NCBI GenBank assembly: GCA_008921705.1
Contig: VFFE01007485.1
Location: 339,280-403,279, forward strand
Length of the DNA: 64,000 nt
DNA from: Burhinus oedicnemus
Taxonomy: Eukaryota > Chordata > Aves > Charadriiformes > Burhinidae
Reading direction: 5' to 3'
Positions 1 through 13,510 of this stretch are shown in pieces. Positions within the stretch are counted from its first letter, which is position 1. Every line of letters starts with the position of its first letter. A model generated the notes under the pieces. It was not told where the DNA came from. It ran no database searches and saw nothing but the letters and a program-made list of their open reading frames with translations. The translations under genes and the position numbers were made by a program.

Positions 1-3000
1 TTTCCCAAGAGCCTCCCTCCAAGCCCCCGACACAGAAAAGAAATAGCAGAGGGTCTCTCTGGGTAGAAGAAAGGGGGGCAGAGCGGAGGCCATTGGCAAA
101 ATAATCTACATTTTTAATTTTGCCAGGTTCTTAAAGAGTTACACGTCTGAAAAAGGTCCAGGACTGTTAAAACCACAACAGAAAAAAGGCCCGGGCTAAT
201 TTGGCTCCGAATTGGACCCTACACGCAGAAAAGGTCTGAGTTGCGTCTTGAGTCCTAGGTGGGCTGGCTCCATTCTCAGCTCGTGCCCTCCAGCCCATGG
301 AGTGTTTGCGCCTGCGGCAGGAGGATAAACACAACATCGGTGGTCTCATTAAATTGTTATTGTCCTTAAAGCCTGGAAGCCTGTGGGATCAGTCTTAGGT
401 CCTCTTCTTTGTAGTAATGCAAGAGAAGAAAAGTGCTTGTTAGGAAAATCACAGTTAATTAAATTATGATCTGAAAGAAGCAGCAGTTTCCTGTCTTTAG
501 TGAGCTGATATTATCTGCCTCTTATGGTTGGTTAGTGGGAGAAATTATGCGCTGGTTGTTGCAAGATCCTTGCCAGTTTGGGTCAAAAAGCAAGGGGATG
601 CTTCAATTTGTTCGTGTAATTAAGTGCGCTGCTGCTCTCCCTCCGGCTGACTGTGCTTTCCCTCTGCCTTCATAAGCCAAATCTATGTGCACATTCAGTC
701 TCTCCATGACCGCTCTGTAGTGTTGGACTGGGGCTGGGGTCCTTGTAGCTGTGACACAGGTCTGAGAGTCCTCTCTAGTCCCTGGGGTGGCAGTTTCTCA
801 GCAGTGAGGAGTACAGGGCCAAGCCTACCTGCTCCAGGCACATAAAAAGTCCACAGCAGCCTGCCGGCAGCAGCAGAAAATATTGCTTTCCTGTGGGAGT
901 CCAGAAAAGGCCAGCTGGATGCTGGTACCTCTTTATAATGGTGGTGGTGGTGGTAATACAGGTTTTACCTTTATTTCTGAGAAGCTTTGGGTTGAGTCCA
1001 ATGCTGACCGCCCTCTTCTAAACAGACTCTAGTGCCAGACATGTCTTCTCTTTTCCTGTCACTGCCCCAAACCAGTAAAATTCTGTCAGAAAATATGGAT
1101 ATTATACTGTTCTAAATACTTCTGGTACCCTCTGAAGTCTTTGAGATGATTAAATTGGTGTGTAGTCCTGGTGAGGGCAGAGCAAAGGTGAAATCGCTTC
1201 TCCAGGATTCAGCACGAGCAAAGGAACAATGGGCACCTAAGAGACTCAGGTTCCCCAGCTCCTAAATTAATTCATGACCCTGAATGAGATGCTTGGACTC
1301 CCTGCATAGTGAAGATGAAGATGTAGGAACATAGAAATGGGACCTGCAAAAGACATTATCCTGAGCAGAGAGTAGCAAAAGCCAAGTGTTGAGAAGACAG
1401 CTGAAAATACAATTCAAAGATTTGGGAGTTTAGCTCCGGGCTTCCTAGACACTTCCATCTCTTCTCAGGATTCACTTATTTTGGCAATTCAATGTCCAGA
1501 CCCTCTAACAAACTGTAAGGAAGGCTCAAGTTCCCCCCTCTCCACGTCCGATAGATGCAGGATACTAGTAATGCCAGAGTCCTGCTATGCCTTCTCATGG
1601 AGAGAAAGACCTTTATGATACTGTTAAGACTCACTTTGTGAAAGAGGGAATGGAAATTCAATTACTATGTAAATATTTTAATACAAAATGCAAGAGTTTG
1701 AATGAAACAACTGAGTTGCTTGTGTCCTTCTCCCCTCTCCCCCTCCCTTCCCTTCAGGATACTTCGTTGTCTGATGATTAAGGCTTAATCTTGGATTAAA
1801 GATGGGATATTGAAGTATACTTGGTCCTCCTCCATCCAAACTACAATAATGTCTGAGTGAAGAACACTGCGTGACAGTGAATTTCCTAGGGGGGGAATAT
1901 AAAAGGTATTATATGAAGGGCTTTATTTACTGGATTTTGCTGGAGATTTTGTGCTATTTCTCTTGAATGCTGCAAACCACAACCAGAGCAAACTGTGAGG
2001 AAGTGAGTGTGTGAGGGAATGAATAATAAAAAATCAAGAGGGTTTAATAAAAAGTGAAAATATTGGCGTGGTAAAGGCACTAGCTCAACAAAGAATGGAC
2101 AATGCATGATTGATGACGAGTGCTGTGTTGATAAGCGCTAATTCTGAGATTTCACTGTGAGGGAAAAACACTTTTCTTATACGATACTAGGTGTGGGGGG
2201 GAGTTGGTTTTCAAGAAGCATGTTTAAGAAAAGCTTTAAGCAGAAGAAAGAGGGTTTTTTGGTTTCTCTCTGGCCCTTGTAAACACACACAGACACATAC
2301 ACAAAGCTGTAGTGAAAACAAAAAATACGTTACCCTCCCATTTCTAATTCCGTGACGGAATTTCCCCATTTCTTTTTCTGCTGTTGTTACAGCCAAAGTC
2401 TTCTGAAGTTTTTGTATGGCCGTGACACCTGCCAGGAGAGGGGACACAGGGAACAAATCCTGCTTTTCCCTTCCACACGTCCAATGTCAGTTGTTGCTTT
2501 AGGAGTGCGCAGCTGCTGCTCATGTGGCAGGACAAATCAGCCTGTGTTACCTTCCTCCCCGAGAAGTTGTCACCCTCATGAGAGCTGCGATGCCGGCTTT
2601 CAAGATTAGGCTGGCTTTTGGGTATGTTTTTCTTCAAATTGGGTCAGGTCAGGGGTGGCGGCTTTCAAGAAGAAAGCGCTCACTGCAGAAGGTGGAATGT
2701 GTTAAGTCCCTTGGTCGGTCGTCAGCTCTGAACATTTCCGTGAACTGTCAATTCTGTCTTAGGAGGGTGAATTACATTTCACTTTTGTGGTTGCTTGAAG
2801 ATTGATTTAATAAAGCAGCTACATCTGTGAATGGACCAGTTTATTCTCTCATAGTCTTCACAGAAAGACTTTGGGGGGGAAAAAGAGAAAAAACAGGAAA
2901 AAAACCAGTTGCACGTCCACATTCCCATCCCAGTCCTGCAGCATCTTTTTGCAGAACTCTATTCAGGAATCTCTCTCTTTAGGGTTGTGTGTAATTACTT

Positions 3001-3125
3001 TGCCACAGATATCACCAGACATACAATAACTACATGGCTGTTTCCTTCTATAGAAACTCAGCTGACAGCTGACAACAGGTTTTGCAGGTAGAATAGACAA
3101 TGCAGTTCATACCTGTACACCTCAG
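1..3125. other. Unique non-coding sequence, no gene seen
   Basis: Open frames here are all under 100 codons, overlap on both strands and show no recognisable domain. A strong acceptor-like pyrimidine run ending in ACAG lies at about 2370-2392, but no convincing donor follows within an open frame. The only repeat I see is a short TGG run near 940. Intergenic or intronic DNA is the simplest reading. Confidence 0.6.
939..954. repeat. (TGG)n microsatellite, short
   Basis: About five tandem TGG units are visible. There is no sign of function. Confidence 0.8.
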
Positions 3126-3214
3126 ATGGAGGGAGTGAAGGGAGAGAGGGAAGGAAGAAGGGAGGGAGGGAGGGAGGGATGGAGGAGAAAGAGAGAGGAA
3201 GAAAGAAAGAAAGA
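3126..3214. repeat. Purine-rich (GGGA)n/(GAAA)n low-complexity tract
   Basis: Nearly 90 bases of almost pure G and A on the plus strand. Perfect GGGA units lie in the middle (about 3160-3178) and GAAA units at the right end. Polypurine mirror-like tracts of this kind can adopt triplex structure. The translated frame across it is an artefact of composition. Confidence 0.85.
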
Positions 3215-6200
3215 CTGATTTATTTAGTAGAGTATAATTTTCTGTACGCTAATTTCAATACAAGAGTAGTGATCTTGTTTCTGGGAAATGATGATTTAAG
3301 TCAGATCTGGTACTTGTGCAAGGTTGACAGCCTGCTTTTCCTCAGGCACGAGAACAAGATAGAAAGCAGCTGTGTGGCAGCTGTTAATCCCCTACTGGAA
3401 GGCATCCAGATGCTATGGTGACGGGGCTGGCATAGACCCTGTGGAAAAGAGAAGGGAATAGCCCTAGAGAAAGTGTTCCCAGAGGACACAGTACAGCCAA
3501 CAGTGGAGGTTTCTCACCACGCTTAAGCTAGTAGCAAAGCTTTTATTTCCACCCATGACACTAAAACCCGCTGGAGCAATAAGTAAGAGTTTAATGTGCT
3601 CTGGTTCTTATGTTAAAAGAAGGCATCAGAACCACCTTTTCAGAGTCAGTAAGCTTAATGTTCTAGGAGTGAGGTTCATAGGGCCATGTAAATGCTTAAC
3701 TTTTATGTTTCTTGCCATGTAGGAGAATGCATGAACCAGGCATCAGAGGCCTAAAATTGCTCTACAGTGAGAGAAGGACTAAATCAGCTAACAGGAAGTA
3801 CTGACGAGGACATGCATGAAAGCCATCCCTTGCATATGTAAGATATCTTTGACTTAAAATTAGCTGGAAGTTCCTTGTGGAGGAATCTGGCCAGGGATGC
3901 CTAGTTTACTAATCCAAGTTCCAGACCTAGGAACATCCAGGGATGCTCAGCTCAGCCAAGATGGTAGCAGTTCTGGGACAAGTGTGACAAAGCAGGGCCA
4001 GGCACAAAGCAGCTGGGATGGAACCACAGTGGCCTTCCACTCCAGGTGGACATCTGGTATCAAATGCTCCTTTGGAGAAGGCATACTACTGGGATGATGT
4101 GAAGTTTTCGAGGGATGTTATGGCTGTTTGCTAGACCGCTGCATGAGTGCAAAGTATTGACATGTGACATTCAAGTCACAGACACACATAAAACTCTGCC
4201 ACCGTAAGGCACCCTCGCTCCCGCGTTTCCTCAGAGGGAACTATGGCACAGAGTGTACTTCAGACCAGGTTTTAGAAACTTCCAAGTTAAACCCTGGTCT
4301 GCATGCAAGAGAGAAGACCCGGAGCCAAGCTAACCTGTCTTTAGTCATATTTTCACATTATTGATTAACAGGAAAAGAAGGCCCAGCATTGTGCTCCCAT
4401 TCCAGTGGCTCTTCTGACAAGATAAATCAGAGCCTGCTTCCACAGTATGGTGGAGAGGGGATGAGGAGGGGGAAACGGAAGGGTGGGGAGAGAGGAGGAA
4501 GGTGAAATGAAGCCACCTTGCAAAGTGTAGTTTTTACCTTCAGGATAGGCAGCATCCAGAATTACCTTGAAAAACATTTGCATGTAAATGATTTAAATTG
4601 TATCAGATGGGTTTTGTTCAGTTGGCTGGGGTGTATTTAAGAACAGAAATGACTGAATAGATGTCTTTCTATCTTCAAAATGAAATGACTGCTTATACTT
4701 TTGAGAGTTTGTGGTTTGGGGGTTTTTTTGTTTGTTTTGTTCTGTTTTTTTATAGTATAAAACATCTAATGTGAGATTAGGAGATTGTTATTGCAGGGAA
4801 CAGATGTACTGGTTTTCTTCATCAGCCAGGAGTGTCCCAGATTGTCTTGTCAATGACCTCAATCCTGGATTGCTGCAATTCATCTGGGAAAGGAGTGCGA
4901 TTCCATCTTTGCACTTACCAGAAATGTCCTGAATTCCACCCATCCTCTGGGACCAACCAAAAATTCCACTTGCAGCACTTGGTCTATCGGACAACCCATA
5001 CATCCCAGATTTTCCTAACTGAAATTTCAAATTTCATTATGGTGTCCCCACTTCTCTAACATACTTGTAAAACCCTGTCCAACTTGATTCTTAACTATTC
5101 TTTTTTGATCTCCTGCTTCAACATCTTATTAAGACTGTAACGGTATTGGAAAAGGGAGCAGGTTGCCACACGCTTTGCCTTTGATGCATACTGGGAAAAG
5201 CAGTGAGCTCCTTCTGGGTTTATGAACACCATAATGATTAGCTTAAGACAAGCAGGGAGAGTCGCAAAACAGTGTAGCTGTGACTCAGATATCCTGTAAT
5301 GGCTCTCAGATAATACTCTTTATAATTCGCCACCAAAACCAGTCATTCGTGATTATTTTTCACCTATTCGCCAGAATAATGAATACAACGTGCTGGAGTT
5401 TGGGAATGGAGCTGCAGCACGTCAGTGAATACATACAGATTTCCCTTGATGTGGAGGTATCTCTGAGCCACCTTCTACATCAGGACTGACAGATGCTGAT
5501 GTGTATCCTACGGGCTAACTCTGTGCCAGGGGGAATCTAATACTTGGACAAAGCTGAAAGAAAAGGAACACCTGAAAACAGCGGAATGAAACTGATGGCA
5601 GATTTAATAAGAGAGAGTGTGGTAGGATCATTGAGGGCAGGTGCCAGCAGCCCTTCCAGCAATCCGTCCACATCATACATTCAAATAAGCAATATCAATA
5701 TTACCATGAAAGGCAAAAAGACCTCAAAGGCTAGAAGAGGATTAGATCCAGTAGGTGATCAATCAAAGTGGGTTAAAGATAGGGTTAAAAATTGGAGAAT
5801 AGCTTTGTTAAAAGCACCATTTTAAAGGATGGTGCCCATGTCAGAGGCACCAAAGACTTTCACGTGGCCAGCAGGTGGCTTGAAATTCAGCACGTTTTAT
5901 AGATGAATTAAGGCAATGTCATTAAGAAAGAACCTGTCTTACAGAGTCCTGTAAGCACCAAAAGAGGCTGTGAGGTGCTCAGTGGAGCATTGCTCTTCTT
6001 GTAATGTTCACAGAGGACTTTAAGGTCCTTGGGGCTCCAGTTAAGTTGCCTACTGGTCTCACCCAGCGTTGCTGAGAGGTTTTTGGAGGCAGAGACAAGA
6101 CCCTGGCTTGGCTTCAGTCTTCCTCTTTGTCCTTCTCCCCATTTCCTTGTTCCCAGATCATCTCTGAATAAGGATTGATGCTGGAGCTGGGAAAATGAAG

Positions 6201-7404
6201 AAGGATAAGTAGAATCCCTCTCTTCTTGTTTTTCATTTCTGGCCTCAGGCATGGGCTGTGCTGCTGGCAGACCTAGATGAGGACGGTTTTCTTACACACT
6301 ACAGTACACTCACTCCCCCTTCTATTGCTGTAACAGAGACGTTATCTACACCTAAACTTCAGGGTCTCATTGAGACTGCAAGGTCACAAGGGACAATCAG
6401 CTGCAGCTGAGTGTTAGGACTCCATAACAACAGATCTGTTTCAGAGACCAGTTCCTCCCCCTCAAAATCCGGGAGTTAAGGATATAACTTAGACACTTTT
6501 ACAACATTATAATGTTCTTATTGAACGGTTTCTTGATGAGTGCTCTGCTCAGTATGTCATTTGGGCTTTCACGGACCACAGCTTTTGGCCATTAGAGTTG
6601 TTTCATCCTTTCCAATGAATAGAAAAGTTTTAGGTGGGATCAAGACCATCACCAAAGATCTGAAATGTCACTCTGGCTTTATAAATCTGGCCCAAGCATT
6701 CCCTGTTGGATTCAGGAATAGATTGACAGCAAACAGCTCCTCGGTAAATACAAAATCAACAGGTATTGCGGGAGGACTGGGAGAAGTGCAGGGTCATTCT
6801 TCAGAAGTTAGAAAGCAGCATACGTGTCAGTAACCTGCACAACTCCCTCGTGCTGCCCTTGTAGCCTCCCCAGGATGGGAAACTTTTCACTTACAGCTTT
6901 GTGGAGGAGAACATTTCTCAAAAAGATTTTTAAAGCTATTCCAACATAGAAACTTGATTTTATCTTATCACTGAATTTTTGGTGTTTGTTAAGGAAAGCT
7001 CCGTGCTTGTGTGACAGATTCCGCTATAGACACCTACTCTAACTGATATTCGAAAATGTGAATTCCTTTCAATGCTTGTTAACCATGTCAGGGCAAGATG
7101 CCATGCAAGTATGGATGGAAAAGAGGTAATCCAACAAAATGTATGTTCCCCTCACGTTACAAAAAGCTCTCCCACCACGCCAGGGGTACTAATGGAAGGA
7201 GCTACATTCACTATGGCCAGCTGGGAAATCCTTTTAACCAAGCATCAGTTTATATAAAATCCTGAAATAAGCTATTGTTTACACAGAACAGATTTGTTCT
7301 TGTAGAGGTTTAATTGCTACCTATGACTTTTTTCTCAAGAAAAACCCATCTGATACTATTTAAATCACTAAAACATCACTTCAGTATCAATTTCCCCTGT
7401 GAAG
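3215..7404. other. Unique sequence, no supported gene
   Basis: No repeat family is recognised. The plus-strand open frame at 5544-5825 (93 codons) has a mixed, hydrophilic, protein-like composition, but it lacks splice or promoter context and I know no family for it. I treat it as chance. Confidence 0.5.
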
Positions 7405-7507
7405 GAAGCTGGATCTGGGAGAAAGACTGAGGACTGTAGAGTGAAAATCACATCACCCTCTCCAACGGGTGTTAGTATAATTTCCTGCCTTGAAATCCGG
7501 GAAAGAG
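7405..7507 (+). other. Weak exon-like segment (103 bases)
   Basis: The right edge is a good donor: GAAAGAG followed by GTAAGT at 7508. The left edge is an AG after a short pyrimidine stretch and is only moderate. Of the three frames only the one starting at base 7405 is stop-free; it holds 34 codons plus one base (begins EAGSGRKTED). No domain is recognised. It could be a cryptic splice pair in an intron. Confidence 0.12.
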
Positions 7508-10293
7508 GTAAGTTAAATTGGTTACAGCAAATGACAGTAATTCCCATGGAAACAGCAAAACAAACAAACAAACAAAACCCAGAAAAAACAAGCATGATAT
7601 TACATGAATGATCACCTCCTCTATGACTCTGGTACTCCATCCTGCTCTCAATTTGGAAGTCAGTGCTGTCTTAGGATATGGTCGACTGAGCCCAGTGTCC
7701 CATTTCCAAGAGTCCTGTAGCCAGTATCCAGTGTCCTCTATACTTGCCCCAGGCTCTGACCCTGTGCAGGTGGGAGACTCTTCAGGAGGGTCATCAGATA
7801 GCCCTGAAGGGAACCAGTTTATAATGCTGCAACCATCCAGCCTGTGGAGGGCTGCATCCCCCAAGCAGGTGTGCCACAGCAAAGTGTAACCTCCCAAAAT
7901 TACCATATTCTTTGTTGTCATTGAGACGGCTATCTGGTTTTGAATTAGGAAAGGGGAAGGCAACCTGATTGTCCTTTAAATCATAAGATCTTTGGGGCAG
8001 AAACAAGGGAGGGTTGGGTGTTCTGATAGAGAACCTGCGAAAGGAAGCCCAGCTAAGAGATGTTTTGGTACTAATGTAAGGACTTAACAGTTGATTGTTT
8101 TCATTTTAGAGGTAAGAAGAGCTAAATGAGCCAGTATAAAATATATTTTTCTGGAAGAACAAGAACAAACTGATCTGCATCCTCTTTCACTTTGTCAGAA
8201 AAACGGTGCTTTTCTATATGTCCAGAGGATGCCTCATCTCCTCCAGAGGAAGCTCATGTCTGCCGGTGGAGCATCATAGCTCCCTCAGATTTCATTTTTC
8301 TGCTCTGGTGTTTTGCCTCCAGCCAAAGGCAGATGTGAGTTTAATTTGGATTGTGCAATTTCATGTTACGTACACCACAGTTTTTTGCTGTTTTCTGCAG
8401 CTACACTAGTATATCTCAAGTGTCATAATACCGTTAACATTTGGAAATGTCTTATAAACTAAATTTGGGTTAATCTCATGGTGGTAGGGATGCAATTGTA
8501 GCAAATTGCTGGCATAGTGAGTTTGGTGGGTGTGATGGGAAGAATCATGCCTTTCAGTGAAATGGTTTGAAATGGCAGAAGTCAGTCTGCATTTCCAGGT
8601 CTGCATCTCAGAGAGCACCAACAGGGAATAAAATGCTCAGCGACTTATTTTGATCATGACAGGCTTTTACCACAGAAATAGATTGCTGCAAAAAAGGCCT
8701 AGTGGAGCAACAACTCTTACATGTATGAATCAGCACTGAGGAAAATACTCTGATATCTGCAAAGCTCCTTGTAAGGAGGTTCATCAAACTGCATTTTCGA
8801 GACAGTCAGCTGACTGGTAATGAGTCTTTCAAAGCCATGAACACTCCTTCTTCACTTCTTCAATTTATGCCTACACATGGCCTTGCAGTTAAGAGATACT
8901 TATTATCTAAGACTAAAAAATGCAGACAAAAAGCCTCTCTTGAAAACAGATGTCTGTGCTGCCTCTTCAAGAAGCCTCCTAAGCTCATGTTGCAAACCCA
9001 GGCAAGAGCAGCACAGAGTCCAGTGCTTCCAAGATTTTTTTCATTGTCAATAACTTTTTTTTTTTCTCAGCTTCCACAGCTTCCAAATGGAACCAGATCA
9101 AGACCATACGATAGAGACAACTTTTGACTGGTGTTGCTTGTTTTTAATTTGTTCATTTGCTTCAATTGTGGAAGCAACCTGGATTTGAAAGCAAAGCTTC
9201 GAACAAACGTGACACAGCTGTTCATTCCCCATTTTCAAAAGTCGTTTTGATCTGTGTTCCTAGCCCTAACAAGAATAATTGTCCAAAAAGCAGTAATGCT
9301 GAGCAGTCCAGGCTGTTCTCAGAGAAATAACAGTTTCCTTTTCTATTTCAGATTCCCTCAAAAAAAATCCCAGCCTATGGGAAAGAGACTTTGAACGTCC
9401 TATACCCCCGAGGATCTGTTGTTTTTGTTTTCTCTGTTCATTAATGTTCAAAATTAGCTCTGTTAAGCAATAATGTCATATACCCGGTAGATGGTGCTGT
9501 TAGTTTCAGCTTTTCCCTCCATCACACCTGCTGAGTTTTTAGAAAGAAGTGGGTCAAAAAAAAGGGAGAGTTAAATTGCAACAGATTTGGGTTGCGTGCG
9601 AGTCCTTCGGAGTCAGGGGCAAAGGGACCAGTCTGTCCAGAGCCGATACGCAGCGATGCTTTGGGTTCCTCTGGCTGGAGCTGGGACCACCCCGCGCATC
9701 TAATAATAAACCCCTGTGATTGTTGCTTCTGTATCTGAGCTGTTTCGCTGGACAAACACATAATTTCGATGGTAATTTCTGCACTCCTGAATGTATAGAC
9801 ATCTGGCATTTCCCAGGTACAGAACCTACTATACGGGCGGCTCTTGGCTGGACTCCAGTGGGATTAATTCTGCACTTTCTATCACTTCTCCCTATGTGTG
9901 GCTGCCTCATATAAAAAGGACAGTCATTACAGAGAGTGTGCTTAAGGAAAAACGAGCAATTCCCCGCTCTGTCCCTGAACCCCCCTCAAACAAATAAACA
10001 ACAAAAATCCAGTCTCAAATGCTCCTCTTTTCCTCAGGAGTTTTTGCAGAATACTGCCAATGCATAGCTCCGTGAAGGAAAATTGGTGGGTTAGTGCAAA
10101 CATCCAAAATACACAAAAGCAGATCGAACGGGAATATTTTTGGCAGCTGCGTGGAGGTAGAGTGGGCTCCAAGACAGCTGATTTAAAAAGCACTATATTG
10201 AACAACAAACAGCAAAATGATCAGAAATAAATGGCCGTCAGTTCTCAGCTTTTCTCACAGGAGAAGAGAAATTCCTTTCCCTTATATTTTTTA
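7508..10293. other. Unique sequence with isolated splice-like motifs
   Basis: No gene is supported. A (AAAC)n-like run lies at about 7555-7582. The segment 8226-8334 has an AG left edge and a GTGAGT right edge with two open frames. A strong acceptor (long T run, then CTCAG) ends at about 9070, followed by an open frame that stops within 20 codons. The minus-strand open frame 7472-7963 (163 codons) ends in a hydrophobic stretch made largely by reading a T-rich tract, so I do not call it. Confidence 0.45.
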
Positions 10294-10332
10294 ACTTCTT
10301 TTTTCTTTCCTTTTCCTTTTTTTTTTTTTTTT
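10294..10332. repeat. Pyrimidine/poly-T tract
   Basis: A T-rich run with scattered C, ending in about 16 consecutive T. It could serve as a polypyrimidine tract, but the AG about 15 bases further on opens no convincing exon. Confidence 0.75.
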
Positions 10333-10731
10333 ACCACATTCACCAGAAAAAAGACAAGAGCAAAATGAAGAAACATCATACTCCAGTAATGCTGTTTAAA
10401 AAAAAATAATAATCAAGCAAACTGAACTCCAATTGTTTGTGAGATGCAGAGTTAATGAAGCTTCATGTCTATGGAGTTGTGTTTCTCAGCTGATCAACCA
10501 TTTAACTATAAAGAGTTTCTTGTCATATATCTCAATCTCTTAATGTAGAGTTTGATGGTGAAATGCAGGCTGCCATGTTTGATTACAGAAGTTAGCACAT
10601 GAAAGTTTTTAGAAACAAAGTTATCAACATTTAAACTGCCTTCTCTACTCAGATGGCTGGTTTTGTGAAACTTGTAGGAAAGTCATTATCGTTGTGATCT
10701 CTGCTTCTCTGTTAGATTTGCCTGACTGCAG

Positions 10732-10771
10732 ACAAGAAAAGTTTGGCTCTTGATCTGCAGAACACAGTGAG
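10732..10771 (+). other. Weak exon-like segment (40 bases)
   Basis: The left edge is a pyrimidine-rich acceptor ending CTGCAG. The right edge is GTGAG followed by GTGAGG. Only one frame is stop-free (two leading bases, then 12 codons, then AG). The segment is small and unrecognised, and could easily be a cryptic pair. Confidence 0.1.
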
Positions 10772-11984
10772 GTGAGGACGCCTGGGAATGAGCCAACCTA
10801 CCTCCAGAGAAGGGACTTCCCAAGTCTGGTGAGAGAGTGAAGAGGTACGTGAGATACTCGTGTGTTATTGAGGAGGTAAAAAGCTCAGAAGATCAGAGCA
10901 GTGACATGGGCCACTCAAGTGACTGATCCCCAGCAGCATCTAAGCAAATCCTTGTCAGTGCTATTCCTGGGGTAACATTGCTTTTTGACATTTTTAGACC
11001 TCTCATAGGGCTTAGAAAATCCCTTTCTAGTATGTTTTCTAAATGTCGATGAGGTAAATTACAGGAGACGTCACATCCTTCCTCTGTTTTTTTTCTTCAG
11101 CCTTTTCATTCAACAGCTTTGCTCATGCAAAAGTAATGCTGCCTTATACAGCATGATCTAAAATATTGCTTCTCCTACACACTTTATTTGCATTTTCAAG
11201 TGACCAAGGAGGTATGAACTCTGATTAAACCTTTTCTTTTCATTTAGAAATGTTTGTCTTTTATACCCAGCTGTCAATAAGATCTGTAGGACTACAGTCA
11301 TATACGAATTCTCTATCCCTTCAGTCAATTTAGACGCCTTCATCCATTACTTTTAATGTTATTGCTGAGATGAGATTGAAGTCACACATACCCTTTATGT
11401 TGGAGCCATATGAGCCTGCGTGCTTTGGTAGTATACCTAAAAACCTCAGTTTAAACCACACATAGATTTGAAGTGAAATATTTGAGACGGTTGGGGAAAT
11501 TTTCATTACCTTCATGCGCATTTGGTGCTTCTAAGTGAAAACTTTCCTTTCCTAATGCCACATCTTAGTCTGTGGTCCTCCTGATGAGAGTCAGAATTTA
11601 AGCACTCATGCATAATTCTCCCTCCATGCAGTTTCAATCAAGTTGCTTTCGGTAAATCCTTAGAGGATTCTTAAATTTAACTCAGTCTGCATCCACTGTG
11701 TAAAATCTCTGCCTTCAGCAGCTGCTGCAGTAATGGACCCTCTTCAGGGACACCTTGAGACAACAGCATCCTCAGAATCATGAGGATGGTTTAAATGATA
11801 TGTTTTGATCTCCTGAGCAGCTCTGTGATGGCCAGGATGGAAATGTCAGTATTCCCAGTCTAATTCCATGGAGAGCAGCCATTGCAGCCCCAGAGACGGG
11901 ACTAGACATCTTTGCAACTGCTTTCCCAATTGCTGTCAGAGGCAATCAGCCTGGTAGTCAAATCTGGCCCTGTCTGGGGAATTT

Positions 11985-12058
11985 TCACACACATACACAC
12001 ATACTCCCAAACACACAAATATATATACAAGAAAATATAGAAGAAAAACTTATATATT
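11985..12058. repeat. CA/TA-rich low-complexity patch
   Basis: Imperfect CACA and ATAC units grade into ATAT and A-rich sequence. This is ordinary microsatellite decay. Confidence 0.7.
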
Positions 12059-12271
12059 AACTAACATAACTTCATCAAATTAATACAGGTACATTTAGAG
12101 GCCCTGGGAATCGGGAAATATTCACTATAATTGCTTTTCACTACAGATTCATTTCAGGAAGATGAGGAGATTGAAATAAACTACTCTTGTAAAGAGGCTA
12201 TTCACTGGGAGTAAAAGAGCTAATTTTGTAGTACAAGTAGCTGTCTCATCACTACACTTTCTGTCTTTCAT

Positions 12272-12290
12272 GTATTTATTTATTTATTTT
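12272..12290. repeat. (TATT)n microsatellite
   Basis: About four tandem TATT units. Confidence 0.75.
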
Positions 12291-13167
12291 GTGGATGTGG
12301 CAGATACAGTGAAAACTCCCAGAACCATCCCATGGTTATTTTTTTATTTTTTGTATAATAAACACGTAACCTTTATGTTTAATAGATACATGGCGTTGTT
12401 CCAGAAGAAATTAGAACTATGCTCTCTTTAAAGACAAAACAAATAGTCATTATTTGTACTGCTTGGAATGAGCAAGAAACAGGATGTTCCAGTGTTCCTT
12501 TCTCTGGTGATGAAAATGCAGGTTTGGTGTAAGTTGTGTGGCTGCTGATTCAAACTTTGTTACGTGCAGGCAGATGTGTATATGCCATACAAACACAGAT
12601 ACACAAAACGTGTGGCCGTCTCCTAAATTGTCATGCTTCTTCAATTACAATAAGTAATTTAAATTGATCTGGTGGTAAAGTTTTCAAATACTCATGGCCA
12701 CTTTCAATGTCATCTTGATAACAGACAGAATGAACCTGAATTCAGGAAACTCCATGTTTAAAGCTAAACATTTGCTGTTATCTTTAATATGTAGGACTTA
12801 AAATCAACTAGCTCATTTTCTCCTTTATATGTGAATAATTCACAGGGACTAAATTCACTCCATAAACTCTTCATTGTTGTGCAAATTCAGTTATTTATGC
12901 CTATTGCTGAAGTATGGACATTCACGAACCGCTTGTAGATACTTGAGAGGAACACAGAAAAATGAACTAATGCTATAAAGTTATACAAAGGAAATGAGCA
13001 GCATTAAGCTCAAGGTTTTGTTACTGTGTGGTACCATTGTATGTGATGTGCAAAGCCATGGCAATGCCATGTCCCACACCCTGTGCACTCCCTGGGAAGA
13101 TCAGGCAGTTGCAGCTCAATAACTGCGGAGCTTCCCCTTTAGATTTGTACCTTCTCCTGTTCCCAAT

Positions 13168-13509
13168 AGAATCATAGAATAATTTGGGTTGGAAAGGGCA
13201 TTTAAAGGTCATCTAGTGCAACCCCCCTGCAATGAGCAGGGACATCGTCAACTAGATCAGGTTGCTCAGAGCCCCGTCCAACCTGACCTGGAATGTTTCC
13301 AGGGATGGGGCATCTACCACCTCTCTGGGCAACTTGTGCCACTGTTTCACCACCCTCAGCATGAAAAATTCCTTCCTTAAGTACTGGAAGACTGCAATAA
13401 GGTCTTCCTGGAGCCTTTTGTTCTCCAGGGTGAATAACCGCAACTCTCTCAGCCTGTTCGCATAGGACAGGTGTTCCAGCCCTCTAATTATTTTTGTGGC
13501 TCTCCAAGG
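13168..13509 (-). mobile_element. CR1 LINE 3' fragment, minus strand, internally deleted
   Basis: Read on the minus strand, this is the 3' part of an avian CR1 retrotransposon. It ends in the typical ATTCTATGATTCT-like terminus (plus-strand AGAATCATAGAAT at 13168). It includes the conserved tract around the last CR1 ORF2 codons: plus-strand landmarks are CATCTACCACCTCTCTGGGC and the run of C at about 13224. The copy is 5'-truncated, as usual for CR1. Compared with the neighbouring copy it lacks about 107 internal bases at the junction near 13378-13381. The 94% match to that neighbour suggests a fairly young insertion. Confidence 0.92.
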
Positions 13510-13510
13510 C

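Larger units (their letters stand above)
10333..13167. other. Unique AT-rich sequence with small repeats
   Basis: Apart from a 40-base exon-like segment, a CA/TA-rich patch and a TATT run (each listed separately), I see no gene or known repeat in this stretch. Confidence 0.5.

Noticed and set aside
7472..7963. 163-codon minus-strand open frame with a hydrophobic segment
   Set aside because: The hydrophobic part comes from reading through a T-rich simple tract; no known domain, and the plus strand in the same place has a better splice signal.
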